From assembly GCA_965243215.1 (NCBI GenBank), contig CBDEUJ010000004.1, forward strand, positions 1,302,001-1,366,000: a DNA stretch of 64,000 bases, read 5' to 3'. Of this stretch, positions 1 to 9,659 are shown piece by piece. Numbering within the stretch: the first letter of the stretch is position 1; each line of letters starts with the position of its first letter. Made by a program: the position numbers and the translations under genes. Below the pieces are notes generated by a model, which made no database searches, had not been told where the DNA came from, and saw nothing but the letters and a program-made list of their open reading frames with translations. Origin of the DNA: JAJEFO01 sp009843725 (GTDB lineage Bacteria > Pseudomonadota > Alphaproteobacteria > Rhodobacterales > Rhodobacteraceae).

Positions 1-87
1 CGAGCCGCCGCCCACGACCCGCGACCCAGGCCGCATCGACAACGGCACCTCAGCGCTCCGGGCCGCTGGGCACGCCGAAGGCGCGCA

Positions 88-729
88 TCAATCCGGCGCG
101 ACCGTGTCGCCCGTGTAAAAGGCCGCCGTACGCTTCGCCGCCGCGCGCGCTACGTCAGGGTCCGTTCCCGCCGCCTCGGCCGCCCGGCCCCATGCCGCGC
201 TGCTTCCGACGATGAGCGTCTTTCCGTCACGGGTCGTGTGGAACGTCGCTGCGTCCAGCCTGGGTTCGTTCGGCCGTGCAAGATGCAGCTCCAGCCCCAG
301 CAGACCCATCTCCCAGCCCACGCCGACGGCCCCGGGACCGAACCTGTGCCAGTGGTCCGACGCCAACGAGGTATGCGTGATCGCAAGGCGCGAGCGGTCG
401 ATGCCGTCATTGCGCAGGCGCGCCTCCACCCAGCTCACGTCACCGCCGAACTCCCACGTCAGCCCGAGACGCGAGGGAGGCTCGCAGCGACTGATCGTGC
501 CGCCCGCGTTTCCCTCCAGCTGGTAGCGGCCGCCGGGTTCGAGGCGGCCGCTGACCGGCAGGAACCAGCACGGGATCCGTTCCGCGCTCGTCACCGCGTC
601 CCAGAGGTCCTCCACGGCCGTCGCGTAGCTGCGGGCGAGGGTGACCGCGCGGGCGGCCTGTCCGTCGCGCTCCAGGGACGACACCGTGCGTTCCACGGCG
701 TCGAGGAGGCGTTCGACATCCAGGTCCAT
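88..729 (-). CDS. SRPBCC (AHSA1-like) domain protein
   Basis: 213-residue protein of the SRPBCC/START-like fold, closest in pattern to the activator-of-Hsp90-ATPase-homolog (AHSA1) group. The stretch around residues 31-130 has the family look: an early SYATAVEDLWDAVT segment, then ERIPCWF, then a beta-rich core with GGRYQLEGNAGG and LGLTWEFGG. These proteins hold a hydrophobic ligand in a helix-grip pocket; the ligand here cannot be told. The ATG at 729 is preceded by GGGGAAG, a good ribosome site. No ArsR regulator, a frequent partner of AHSA1 proteins, is visible in the window, but the gene lies at the edge. The residues after about 150 are less conserved and may be a C-terminal extension. 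Family call fairly sure; specific function unknown. Confidence 0.75.
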   Translation of the reverse strand: MDLDVERLLDAVERTVSSLERDGQAARAVTLARSYATAVEDLWDAVTSAERIPCWFLPVSGRLEPGGRYQLEGNAGGTISRCEPPSRLGLTWEFGGDVSWVEARLRNDGIDRSRLAITHTSLASDHWHRFGPGAVGVGWEMGLLGLELHLARPNEPRLDAATFHTTRDGKTLIVGSSAAWGRAAEAAGTDPDVARAAAKRTAAFYTGDTVAPD

Positions 730-1153
730 GGCTTCCCCGTTTCTTCAGGCATGCGCTTGTCCTGTTACATGCCGCTGCGTGCAGCGAGTCAAGCCGCATG
801 GACGATGGCCCGGACCGCCCGGGAAAGGTCGCAGACCGTCCGTCAACGGCAAGCCGGAAGCCCGTCCGTTGCCGACACGCCTCGACGCGCGCAGGCGCCG
901 GCACGTGGCCCGGCCCGTCCTTTCCCGCAAGTGCGCGGCGAGCGCTGCCGCTCGGGCGCCGCCCGGGTCAGTTGTCCGGCCTTTACGGCTTGCGGTGCCT
1001 GCTTGCCTGGTTGGGCAGGAAGCGGGTTGACGACGCCCTGAGCGCCTTGTCTTCTTGCCCCGCCCTGGAGGGGTCGGGAACATGAAGACTTTCGCTTCCG
1101 GGCGCATGGCCGCAGTCCGGACTCCGGCCAGGGCGTTCTCCGAGGGAGGCAAG
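730..1153. other. intergenic, no gene seen
   Basis: About 420 bases between the divergent SRPBCC and MORN genes. It should hold both promoters, but I see no convincing -35/-10 pair, RNA or protein-like frame. Reading frames here are arginine/proline-rich, as expected for non-coding high-GC DNA. Confidence 0.5.
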
Positions 1154-1921
1154 ATGTTCGACAGTCGCCTGGCGACCGCAGGAGTCCTCGCCGCAACGCT
1201 GGCGGGAACGGCGCTGTCCGTCCCTGCGTCCGCTTCCGCCCGGGAGTGCCGCGGCATCATCGCCTGTGGGGAGACAGGTCAGGCAAGCGGGCGGGACGCG
1301 ACCGGCAGGCTCCCGCGCGACCTGGCGGAGGCCATTGCCGCCGCAGGCGACGAATCGAGGTGGCAGGGAGCCCGGGAGCCAGAGGTCGCGCAGGCCGGCC
1401 CGGAGCGCCGAACACGGCGCTTCGCCGCAGCAGGCCCGAAATGCACGGGCATGCCCGAAAGCTCGGCATGCTGGAAGGGGATTGCCAACCGGCCCGGCTG
1501 CTTCGTGCTCGACCCGTACCTCCTGCATGACCAGACCGTCGACTGGTCGGGCGGCTGCGCGGGCGGCGCCGCACACGGACACGGAACGGCGTCGTGGCAC
1601 GGTCCCGACGGGTCCGGCGAGGCGACAGGCGAATACGTTCACGGCATGGAGACCGGTCCCTGGGTCGAGCGCTGGTCCGACGGCCTTGCCGCGGAAGGCG
1701 CCTACGTGGATGGCGAGAGGGACGGGCTCTGGACCATGTCCTGGGCGGATGGTGACCGCTTCAAGGGAAATTTTCGCAACGGCAGGCCGAACGGGCCCGG
1801 CATCTACACCACCGCGGACGGCGAGGCGTTCCGCGGGTGGTTCAGGGACGGCTGCCTCCGGCATCGAAGCGGCCTTGAGATCGCCGTGTCGACCGATCAT
1901 GAGGCCTGCGGCTTCGAGTAG
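1154..1921 (+). CDS. secreted MORN-repeat protein
   Basis: 255-residue protein with a signal peptide (residues 1 to about 29, ending in a PASASA-like cleavage motif) and a C-terminal block of MORN repeats at about residues 145-240. The repeats show the G-x-x-x-W/Y-x-x-G spacing, e.g. GEYVHGMETGPW, GAYVDGERDGLW, GNFRNGRPNGPG. MORN repeats bind lipids or proteins and in bacteria often occur in exported proteins of unknown role. I chose the ATG at 1154 because GAGGGAGG lies four bases upstream and it starts the signal peptide; an in-frame TTG at 1055 would put 33 unlikely residues before it. Residues 30-120 are of unknown fold. Several cysteines suggest disulfides in the periplasm. Confidence 0.8.
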   Translation: MFDSRLATAGVLAATLAGTALSVPASASARECRGIIACGETGQASGRDATGRLPRDLAEAIAAAGDESRWQGAREPEVAQAGPERRTRRFAAAGPKCTGMPESSACWKGIANRPGCFVLDPYLLHDQTVDWSGGCAGGAAHGHGTASWHGPDGSGEATGEYVHGMETGPWVERWSDGLAAEGAYVDGERDGLWTMSWADGDRFKGNFRNGRPNGPGIYTTADGEAFRGWFRDGCLRHRSGLEIAVSTDHEACGFE

Positions 1922-3033
1922 CCGCCTGGAGTCCGCAGCGCGGAAGGAGGCGGTCCGGGTGCGTTCCGCCTCGGTTCGTTCACGGCGGCGCGGCCCGCCT
2001 GAACGGTCGCCTTCGCGCGCGGAAGGGACGCCGTCGTCGAGGACACGGGCTGACTGGCGAATGCGACAGATCGAATTCGACTGTTCGCCACTCGTTTGCC
2101 ACGTGGCGCGGCACCGGATCGCCGGACGGCGAAAACCCCACAAAGCGCTGTGGGGAAGCGCTTTCCGCGTCGACACGGGCGGGATCCGGGCCTTCGCCCG
2201 CTGACAGGAAGCCAGCCGATGTCGCGCAGGCTGGCAAGGAACCGACCTGAACTGCGGAACCGCGCCACGCGATCCTGGCCACGAGGTGGCGCTCCGGCAG
2301 AGCCGGACGTGGCGGTGCGCAAACCGTTGCCGGGAATTCACGGACCGGTTGCGAGCGTTCCGGGATCCGCGGATGCGGGGCAAGAGTTCCAGTTTCGGCG
2401 GCACATGATCCCGGCCGCCGTCCGGCACCGGAAGACCGGTCCCCATGAACGTCCCGCGCTTTCCGGATCCTTGGCGGGAACCTGCCCGGACCCACCCGTG
2501 CGAACCGTCGCCTGCGGCGGGGTCCGGAAGCGTGCCGGCTCGCCGAGCCTGGAGTTGCGCCAGCGACATCGCGGGTCCCCGGGTGGCGCTGCATGATTCA
2601 GGCAGGCGATCCGGGCGAAGCTCCGGCTCTTGAGGACGGCGGATGAGGCCAATCCGGCTCTGCGGACCCGTCACCGCAAGGCGCAGCAGCCTTCCACGCG
2701 AAGGCCGGCGCATGCGGCGGGAATGCCTGGCATTGCGGCCGTTCCGTCGAGTCTCCCGGCGCCTCTCGACCGGGCGGCGACGGCCTGCCCGGGGCCGCTT
2801 CGGCATCCATGTGCATGTTCAAAGCATGTTACAGGTACACTTGGGCATATGTGATGAACATGACGTGACAAATAAGTGACATTTTGCCAGACCTGACGGG
2901 AATTGATCCGGCATGTTGGCACATTCCGATGTTTCAGCCACAATCCGTATGCGAATCGATTTTGGGACTGGCACTGCGATGTCCTTGCGATCCGAGGCGA
3001 TAGCCGGTAGCGGCGCGTTCGGCGGTACAATGA
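1922..3033. other. long intergenic region upstream of the 8-bp repeat
   Basis: About 1.1 kb without a supportable gene. Frames on both strands are long only because of GC content and have no recognisable domains. A hairpin CCCCACA-aagcgc-TGTGGGG lies at 2136-2155 and could end transcription. From about 2815 to 3000 the DNA turns clearly A+T-richer than its surroundings, as expected of a promoter or regulatory segment for the repeat and autotransporter locus that follows. I could not pick a defined -35/-10 pair. Confidence 0.45.
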
Positions 3034-3347
3034 AGCGCCAGAGCGCCAGAGCGCCAGAGCGCCAGAGCGCCAGAGCGCCAGAGCGCCAGAGCGCCAGAGC
3101 GCCAGAGCGCCAGAGCGCCAGAGCGCCAGAGCGCCAGAGCGCCAGAGCGCCAGAGCGCCAGAGCGCCAGAGCGCCAGAGCGCCAGAGCGCCAGAGCGCCA
3201 GAGCGCCAGAGCGCCAGAGCGCCAGAGCGCCAGAGCGCCAGAGCGCCAGAGCGCCAGAGCGCCAGAGCGCCAGAGCGCCAGAGCGCCAGCCATGACTGCG
3301 TCCGGCGCGCGCCGGACGGACGCTTCCGGAACAAGCCGGCGGCCTGA
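2913..3347 (+). other. open frame through the 8-bp repeat, same phase as the autotransporter
   Basis: A frame with ATGs at 2913 and 3030 runs through the whole repeat (encoding a repeated QSARAPER octapeptide) and stops at TGA 3345-3347. It is in exactly the same reading phase as the autotransporter frame that follows, and after the TGA that phase stays open to 8996. No strong ribosome site precedes either ATG. It may be the interrupted 5' part of the autotransporter gene, a short upstream reading frame, or not translated. I do not claim it as a gene. Confidence 0.3.
3034..3289. repeat. tandem repeat, 8-bp unit AGCGCCAG x 32
   Basis: Thirty-two uninterrupted, exact head-to-tail copies of AGCGCCAG (256 bases). 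An 8-base unit is not a multiple of three, so gain or loss of a copy by slipped-strand mispairing would shift any frame running through it and would change spacing in steps of 8. Such tracts are hallmarks of contingency (phase-variable) loci, and this one sits 215 bases before a large surface protein gene. Its perfection suggests recent expansion. Confidence 0.95.
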
Positions 3348-3503
3348 CGCTTCCACCCGCCCCGCGCAGGCGGGCCTCCCCGCCCCCTGTCCTTCCTCTT
3401 CGCCGCCGTTTGGTCCCGTCTCGGGTTCCTGGGCGGCCTTGAGGCGGCGCTCGCTCTCCTCGTCTTCGCCGCGCTGGCCCCCGCCGGGCCGGCGCACGCG
3501 CAA

Positions 3504-6500
3504 TTGGTGGTGGACGACCTGACGGCGACGGCGAACGGACAGACGCGGATCGACCTTGCCTGGTCGGCGCCGTTCATTCCGACAGGTGACTCAGCCGACG
3601 GCTACGAGATCGAGGTGTCCCCGAGCGGAAACGACGGCTCCTGGACGGTGCTGGTGGGCGACACCGCCAACGCGGGGGCCACGAAGTACAGCCACACCGG
3701 GCTGACCGCGGAAAGCACGCGCTACTACCGCATTTCCGGCGTGTGGATACGGGGTATCAGCCCTACTAGTCCAGTCACCGATGTTTCGAACAACGTGGCA
3801 AGCGCCACGACGGACGCTGCCACGGCGCCGGGGGCGCCGACCGGCCTGTCGGCGACGGCGAACGGACAGACGCGGATCGATCTCTCGTGGACGGCCCCTG
3901 GCGACACGGGCGGCAGTCTTGCGGGCTACAGGATCGAGGTGTCCCAGACCGGGCAGGACGGCAGCTGGACGGATCTGGTGGCCGACACCGGCGGCACGGG
4001 CACGACGTACGAACATGCCGGTCTCCAGCCCGGGACGACGCGCCACTATCGCGTGTCCGCCATCGGCCTGGGCGGCACGAGCGGACCCTCGAACGAGGCG
4101 AGCGCCACGACACGCACCGGCGCACCTCTCGGCCTCACGGCGACGGCGAACGGGCAGACACGGATCGAGCTCGTCTGGACAGCGCCGAACCTGCCGGCCG
4201 CGGAGCGTCCGACGGGCTACAGGATCGAGGTGTCCCTGAGCGGCGAGGACGGCAGCTGGACGGATCTGGTGGCCGACACGGGCAGCACGGGCACGGGGTA
4301 CGTCCATATGGACCTTGCGGCCGGAACGACGCGGCACTACCGCGTGTCCACCATCAACGCCAACGGCACGAGCGCGCCCTCGAACGAGGCAAGGGTCACG
4401 ACGGCGGCGGCGGGTGCGCCGGGCGCGCCGACCGGCCTGACGGCGACCGCGGGGGGGCAGACGCGGATCAACCTCGCCTGGACGGCGCCGAGCGGTGACG
4501 TTCCCACGGGCTACAAGGTCGAGGTGTCCGTGACCGGAGCCGACTTCACCTGGACCACGCTGGATTTCGATACCGGCAGCACGGGCAGGACGTTTACCCA
4601 TGACGGTCTCGCGCCAGGGACGACGCGGCACTACCGCGTGTCCGCCGTCAACGCCGCCGGCACGGGCGAACCGTCGAACGGGGCGAGCGCAACGACGGAT
4701 GCAATGGGCGAGGTGACCGCGCAGCCTCTCCCGGGCGCCTTGAAGGTCAGTTGGCAGCGCGTGCGCCTCGCAACTGCATATCATGTGTCGTGGAAGACCG
4801 GCGGACAAGGCTACACGGGTCATCCGTCTTTTGGCAGGTTCGCGGAATTCTCTGCCCACGGAGGCATCAGGACCCACACCATCACCGGCCTGATGCCGGG
4901 CACGGAATACGGGGTGCGTGTGCAGGCGCTCAGACCCCACCCCAACGGCCTTCTCAATCGCGAAACAACCGGCACGCCGCTGCTGGGGAAGGTGTCGGGC
5001 TTGACGGCGGCGGCCGCGTCCCAGAGCTCCCTGCCGGTCGCCTGGGAGGCGGTCCCGGGCGCCGATGGCTACGCCGTGCAGTGGAAGTCGGACGGACAGA
5101 ACTGGAGCAGGGAACGGCAGGCGACCGTGACCGGCACGTCTCACGTCATCACCGGCCTGACGCCAAGTACGAACTACATCGTGCGGGTACAGGCGCGATT
5201 GAGCGGCATCTCCCCCGGCGCCTGGTCCGACGAGGCCGCCGCCACGACCGACGCCCTGACGGCGCCTGGCCCGCCGACCGGCCTGACGGCGACCGCGGGC
5301 GGGCCGACGCGGATCGACCTGGCATGGACGGCCCCGGCCGACACGGGCGGGAGCGCCATCACGGACTACAGGATCGAGGTGTCCCCGAGCGGGGCCGACG
5401 GCACGTGGACGGCTCTGCCGGCCACCATGGAAGGCGAGGTCACGATGGAGACCCATGCGGACCTCACCCCCGGCACGAGGTACTGGTACCGCGTGTCCGC
5501 CATCAACGCCATCGGCACGAGCCGCCCCTCGAACGTGGCGACCGCCAGGGCTGGCGATGCCCCGCCGCCGGACCCGCCGACCGGCCTGACGGCTACGGCG
5601 GCCGCCTCGGGAGAGGTCGCGCTCTCCTGGACCGCCCCGAGCGTCGCCGACGTGACCATCACCGAGTACTTCGTGCAGTACGAGAGCGACTCGCTCGTCG
5701 ACCTCGCCGAGTTCAACACAGGCAGCACCGACACGGCGTTCACCGTGACCGGGCTCCGCCCGGGGACCACTTACACCTTCCATGTGCGCGCGGTCCTCTC
5801 CGACGGCAAGGCGTCGCCGGCCGCGACGGCCACCGCGGCCACGCCCGCGGCGACCGGGAAGCCGGGCAAGCCGGCCGGGCTGACGGCGCGGGCGCTCAGC
5901 CCGACGCACGTCACGCTGTCGTGGACACCCGCCGCCGGACAGGGCGTCACCGGCTACCGGATCGACCATTCCCCGAACGGGGTCGACCAATGGAAGACCG
6001 CGGAGAGCGACACCGGGACCACGCACCCGGGCTACGACCACCTCGGGCTCGCCCCGGGAACGACGTACCACTACCGGGTGCTGGGCGGGAATCCGCAGGC
6101 GGGCACGGGTCCTTGGTCGGACGTCGCGCACGCCACGACGCCCGTGCATGAGGCGATCGCGTTCCTTTACGAGGTGGGCGACCGGATGTTCGGGACGGGC
6201 GAGAGATTCGTCCTGATCATGCCGGAGGCGTACGGTCCGGGCGGGAACCCGCCGCATGGCCCGTACGACTACACGCTCGCCCTCGAGGACGGCGGCCCGC
6301 TGCCGGACTGGCTGCGGTTCGACCCCGGCACCCGGCGGCTTTGGCCCCCCGGCTGGTTCCATCACGACGTCACCCTGACGTGGACGGCGGCGGAGCGGGA
6401 CGATCCGGGCGTCAGCAGGAGCCAGACGTTCTCCCTGTCCCGATGCGCCGGCGCGGTCTGTCCGGAGGCCGCGGGGGACAGCGCCGAAGGGCGCAACCGG

Positions 6501-8996
6501 CCGCCGGCGTTCGAGCACGGGCCGGCGGCGCAGACGGCGGCCGCGGGCGCGGCGTTCAGCTGCACGGTCCCGGCGGCGACGGACTATGAGGGCGACGCCA
6601 TCGTCTACACGGCGGCGCTCGCGGGCGGGGATCCGCTGCCCGGCTGGCTCGCCTTCGACCCGGCGACGCGCACCTTCTCTGGCACGCCGGGCACGGACGA
6701 CGCGCCCGCGACGCTGGAGATCGAGGTGACGGCGACCGACGACGCCGAGCCGCCCCTGGGCCGGAGCGCGGCCTTCACGCTGACGGTGACGGCGGGCGGC
6801 GCGATGGGCGCGGTCGAGGCGACGCCGCCGGGGGCCTCGGCGGGCGCGGACCTCGAGGGCCGGCGCGGCGGCACTGTCACGCTGTCGGGATCGGGAACGC
6901 TGCACGCTGACGGCTCGCAGGACCCGCTGACCTACCGCTGGCGGATCGCGGGCGCATCGCATGCGGAGCTCGCCGGGACGGGCGCGTCGCTCGGCGACGC
7001 GGATGCCGCGACCACGACCTACGCCGTTCCCAGGCGCCGCGCCATGACGGACCGGGGCGCGCTCGACGACGGCCAGTGGATCGACTTCGGACTCACGGTC
7101 ACCGACGGCGACGGCGAGACGGCGACGGACAGGGTGCGCATGACGATCAAGGGGTCGGTGTGGAAGGTGGTGTACCTGAGCGTCGCCGACGCCCGGGTGG
7201 CGGAGGGCGAAGGGCCGGTCATCTTCACGGTGCGGCTCTCCGAGGCGGCGGCGGACACGGTCGAGGTCGGCTACGCGACCGCCGACGGCACCGCGACGGC
7301 GCCCGCCGACTACGCCGCGACGAGCGGGACGCTCGCCTTCGCGCCGGGCGAGACGGCGAAGACGGTGAGCGTGCCGGTGCCGGACGACGCCATGGACGAG
7401 GGCACGGAGACGTTCACGTTCGCCCTGAGCGACCCGCAGCCGGAAGCGATGGCGACGTTCGCGACCGAGGCGGACAGGACCGCGACGGGCCGCATCGAGA
7501 ACACGGATCCGCTGACGACCGCGTGGCTGGCCCGGTTCGGCCGGTCGGTGGCGTCGCAGACGGTTCTGGCGGTGTCGGAGCGCCTCGCCATGCCGGGGGA
7601 CGCCGGCTCGCACGTGACGCTGGGCGGGCGGCGGGTGCCGCTGGACGAGGCAGCCTGGCGGGACCATGGGACGGACGCGCCGCCGGAGGCGGAGGACGCC
7701 TTCGAGACGCTGGCCGCCCTCGCGGCACGCGGCGGCGACGCGGCGGAAGGCGCGGACACGGGCGGGCGGCCGATGACCTGGGGCGAGCTGCTGCTCGCGA
7801 GCGCGTTCCATGTCGCCTCGCGCGGCGGGGACGGCGCGGGGGAGACGCGCCGAGCCGTCTGGGGCCGCGCAGGCGTGGAGCGCTTCGGGAACCGGAAGGG
7901 CGGCCTCCCTGTGGACGGCGAGGTCGTGACCGGCGTGTTCGGGGCCGACCGGCGGCACGGGCGCCGGATTGCGGGCGTCGCGCTGAGCCTGGGCAAGGGC
8001 ACGGGCCGGATGCGGCCGCGCGGCATGGGCCTGGAATACGCGCTCGAGAGCAGGATGGCGGCGGTCAGCCCCTACGTCCGGATCGACCTGTCGGACCGGA
8101 TGTCGGCCTGGGGCCTCGCCGGGTGGGGCCGCGGCGATCTCACGCTCGTGCAGAGGCGCGACGCGTCCGGAGAGGACGGGGCGTCCGCGCAGACCTACAG
8201 GACCGGCCTCTCGATGGCGTTCGGGGCGTTCGGGGGCCGGGCGGAGCTGCTGGCGGCGGCCGAGGGCGACGGCTTCGGTCTCGCGCTGAAGGGCGACGCG
8301 CTCCTCGTGCGCACAGGGTCCGGCGCGGTCGAGGTGGCGGGCCTCGGCAGGCTGGCGGCGGGGGACGCGCGGTCGAGCCGCCTGCGGGTCGCGCTGGAGG
8401 GCTCGCGGCGGATCGCGCTCGACGGCGGCGGGACGCTGACGCCGTCGCTCGAGGTGGCGCTCCGCCACGACGGCGGCGACGCCGAGACCGGCGCGGGCGT
8501 CGAGGTCGGCGTCGGCATCGCGTATGCCGGGCCGTCCTCGGGGACGGTCGCGGACCTGCGCGCCCGGACGCTGGTGGCGCATGCCGGGCGCGGCTACCGC
8601 GAAAGGGGCGTGTCGGGCGCGCTCAGGATCGCGCCGGACAGGCGCGGCCGCGGGCTCTCGGTGACGCTGTCCTCGGGGGCCGGCGCGGAGGCCGGCGGCG
8701 CGGACGTGGTGTGGTCGGCGCGCGACGCGGCGGCGCTGGTGCCCGGCGCGGCGGCGGACGGGAGCGCGCGTCTCGACGGCGAGGTCGGCTGGGGCATGCC
8801 GTTCCGGACGCGCTTCACGGGCACGCCCTACGCGGGGCTGAGGGCGACGGAGCACGAGCGCCGGGCGCGCATCGGCTGGCGGCTGAGGCCCGCGGACGAC
8901 GGCCCGTTCCGGCTGTCGCTGGAGGCGAGCCGCCGCGCGGCGGACGGCGAGGACGCCGCGCACGGCGTCGGGGTCCGGATCGAGACGCGCTGGTAG
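3504..8996 (+). CDS. giant autotransporter with FN3, cadherin-like and Calx-beta domains
   Basis: 1830 residues from the TTG at 3504. Nine fibronectin type III domains fill residues 1 to about 885. After an unassigned segment comes a cadherin-like/putative-Ig domain (about 998-1097), a PKD-like stretch (about 1105-1215), a Calx-beta domain (about 1218-1335, with VAEGEGPVIFTVRLSE), and an outer-membrane beta-barrel over roughly the last 350-380 residues ending in aromatic Trp, as barrels inserted by BAM do. It should be displayed on the surface and may mediate adhesion. Upstream codons 3387-3503 in the same phase encode an excellent signal peptide (LALLVFAALAPAGPAHA), but no ATG, GTG or TTG occurs in phase between the TGA at 3345 and the TTG at 3504. 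So the true start is unresolved: a CTG at 3387, a frameshift, or a broken 5' end are all possible. Confidence 0.85.
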   Translation: MVVDDLTATANGQTRIDLAWSAPFIPTGDSADGYEIEVSPSGNDGSWTVLVGDTANAGATKYSHTGLTAESTRYYRISGVWIRGISPTSPVTDVSNNVASATTDAATAPGAPTGLSATANGQTRIDLSWTAPGDTGGSLAGYRIEVSQTGQDGSWTDLVADTGGTGTTYEHAGLQPGTTRHYRVSAIGLGGTSGPSNEASATTRTGAPLGLTATANGQTRIELVWTAPNLPAAERPTGYRIEVSLSGEDGSWTDLVADTGSTGTGYVHMDLAAGTTRHYRVSTINANGTSAPSNEARVTTAAAGAPGAPTGLTATAGGQTRINLAWTAPSGDVPTGYKVEVSVTGADFTWTTLDFDTGSTGRTFTHDGLAPGTTRHYRVSAVNAAGTGEPSNGASATTDAMGEVTAQPLPGALKVSWQRVRLATAYHVSWKTGGQGYTGHPSFGRFAEFSAHGGIRTHTITGLMPGTEYGVRVQALRPHPNGLLNRETTGTPLLGKVSGLTAAAASQSSLPVAWEAVPGADGYAVQWKSDGQNWSRERQATVTGTSHVITGLTPSTNYIVRVQARLSGISPGAWSDEAAATTDALTAPGPPTGLTATAGGPTRIDLAWTAPADTGGSAITDYRIEVSPSGADGTWTALPATMEGEVTMETHADLTPGTRYWYRVSAINAIGTSRPSNVATARAGDAPPPDPPTGLTATAAASGEVALSWTAPSVADVTITEYFVQYESDSLVDLAEFNTGSTDTAFTVTGLRPGTTYTFHVRAVLSDGKASPAATATAATPAATGKPGKPAGLTARALSPTHVTLSWTPAAGQGVTGYRIDHSPNGVDQWKTAESDTGTTHPGYDHLGLAPGTTYHYRVLGGNPQAGTGPWSDVAHATTPVHEAIAFLYEVGDRMFGTGERFVLIMPEAYGPGGNPPHGPYDYTLALEDGGPLPDWLRFDPGTRRLWPPGWFHHDVTLTWTAAERDDPGVSRSQTFSLSRCAGAVCPEAAGDSAEGRNRPPAFEHGPAAQTAAAGAAFSCTVPAATDYEGDAIVYTAALAGGDPLPGWLAFDPATRTFSGTPGTDDAPATLEIEVTATDDAEPPLGRSAAFTLTVTAGGAMGAVEATPPGASAGADLEGRRGGTVTLSGSGTLHADGSQDPLTYRWRIAGASHAELAGTGASLGDADAATTTYAVPRRRAMTDRGALDDGQWIDFGLTVTDGDGETATDRVRMTIKGSVWKVVYLSVADARVAEGEGPVIFTVRLSEAAADTVEVGYATADGTATAPADYAATSGTLAFAPGETAKTVSVPVPDDAMDEGTETFTFALSDPQPEAMATFATEADRTATGRIENTDPLTTAWLARFGRSVASQTVLAVSERLAMPGDAGSHVTLGGRRVPLDEAAWRDHGTDAPPEAEDAFETLAALAARGGDAAEGADTGGRPMTWGELLLASAFHVASRGGDGAGETRRAVWGRAGVERFGNRKGGLPVDGEVVTGVFGADRRHGRRIAGVALSLGKGTGRMRPRGMGLEYALESRMAAVSPYVRIDLSDRMSAWGLAGWGRGDLTLVQRRDASGEDGASAQTYRTGLSMAFGAFGGRAELLAAAEGDGFGLALKGDALLVRTGSGAVEVAGLGRLAAGDARSSRLRVALEGSRRIALDGGGTLTPSLEVALRHDGGDAETGAGVEVGVGIAYAGPSSGTVADLRARTLVAHAGRGYRERGVSGALRIAPDRRGRGLSVTLSSGAGAEAGGADVVWSARDAAALVPGAAADGSARLDGEVGWGMPFRTRFTGTPYAGLRATEHERRARIGWRLRPADDGPFRLSLEASRRAADGEDAAHGVGVRIETRW

Positions 8997-9659
8997 GCCG
9001 GACGGCGGGCGGCATGACCGCGGCGGAGACCGGGGACGGCGCCCTGGCCTGGGCGGTCCTGAGGCGCCTGCCGGAGGTAACCGTTCGGGGAAGCCGTGGA
9101 GATTCGACAATGCGCGCATCATGAACCACCGCGAAAGCAAGGATTCCTTGAGCTTCTACTTCCTGCGTCATTACCGAATTTGCAGATTCCACGGCTCGAA
9201 AGAACGCTTACCCCGACCGCGAGGGCGCCGTGTTGCGATAGTGTTGACTCACTGCCTGGGCGCTTCGAGATTGCAGGATTGTTGCAATGATTTCAGCGGT
9301 GTAGGAAAATGACACCTTCTGATCCGCAACGAGCGCAACTTCCGCGCCCGCCGCCCGAGAGCGGCTCAAGTTGCCGTGAAACGTGCATGGCACGAAGCCG
9401 AACGCGCAAACGTCAGTGAACGCGATGACCCAACTGGCGGGAGGGCGCACTGCCTTGTATCGGAGACGGGTCAGGATACGTTACGAAAGGAATTTGCATG
9501 GGCGGACGCGGTGGTGCACAATCTCAATGCCCTTGCCGCGATTGCAAGCACCGCGGAGTACCCGTTCATTTCAGAACAGATGGTCCACGATATCGAAGTT
9601 CCTGAAGCCATCGCCTGCTCGGCCGAGGATCGGCGCACCGTCGAGATCGCCGAACTCGG
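8997..9659. other. intergenic region with one doubtful small frame
   Basis: About 660 bases after the autotransporter. A 95-codon frame at 9376-9663 ends in TGA overlapping the ATG of the next gene (ATGA), the usual sign of coupling, but the protein has no recognisable motif and no good ribosome site. I see no terminator hairpin, RNA or mobile element. Confidence 0.35.

Noticed and set aside
983..2806. Minus-strand frame of 607 codons over the MORN gene and the gap after it
   Set aside because: No ribosome site, no domain, basic low-complexity protein; lies opposite a signal-peptide-bearing gene.
3034..3289. CRISPR array
   Set aside because: Units are 8 bp, head to tail with no spacers, and no cas gene is in the window.
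3591..9140. Open minus-strand frame of 1849 codons opposite the autotransporter
   Set aside because: Composition is Arg/Pro/Gly-rich with no domain, and it mirrors a well-supported plus-strand gene. It is an effect of high GC at third positions.
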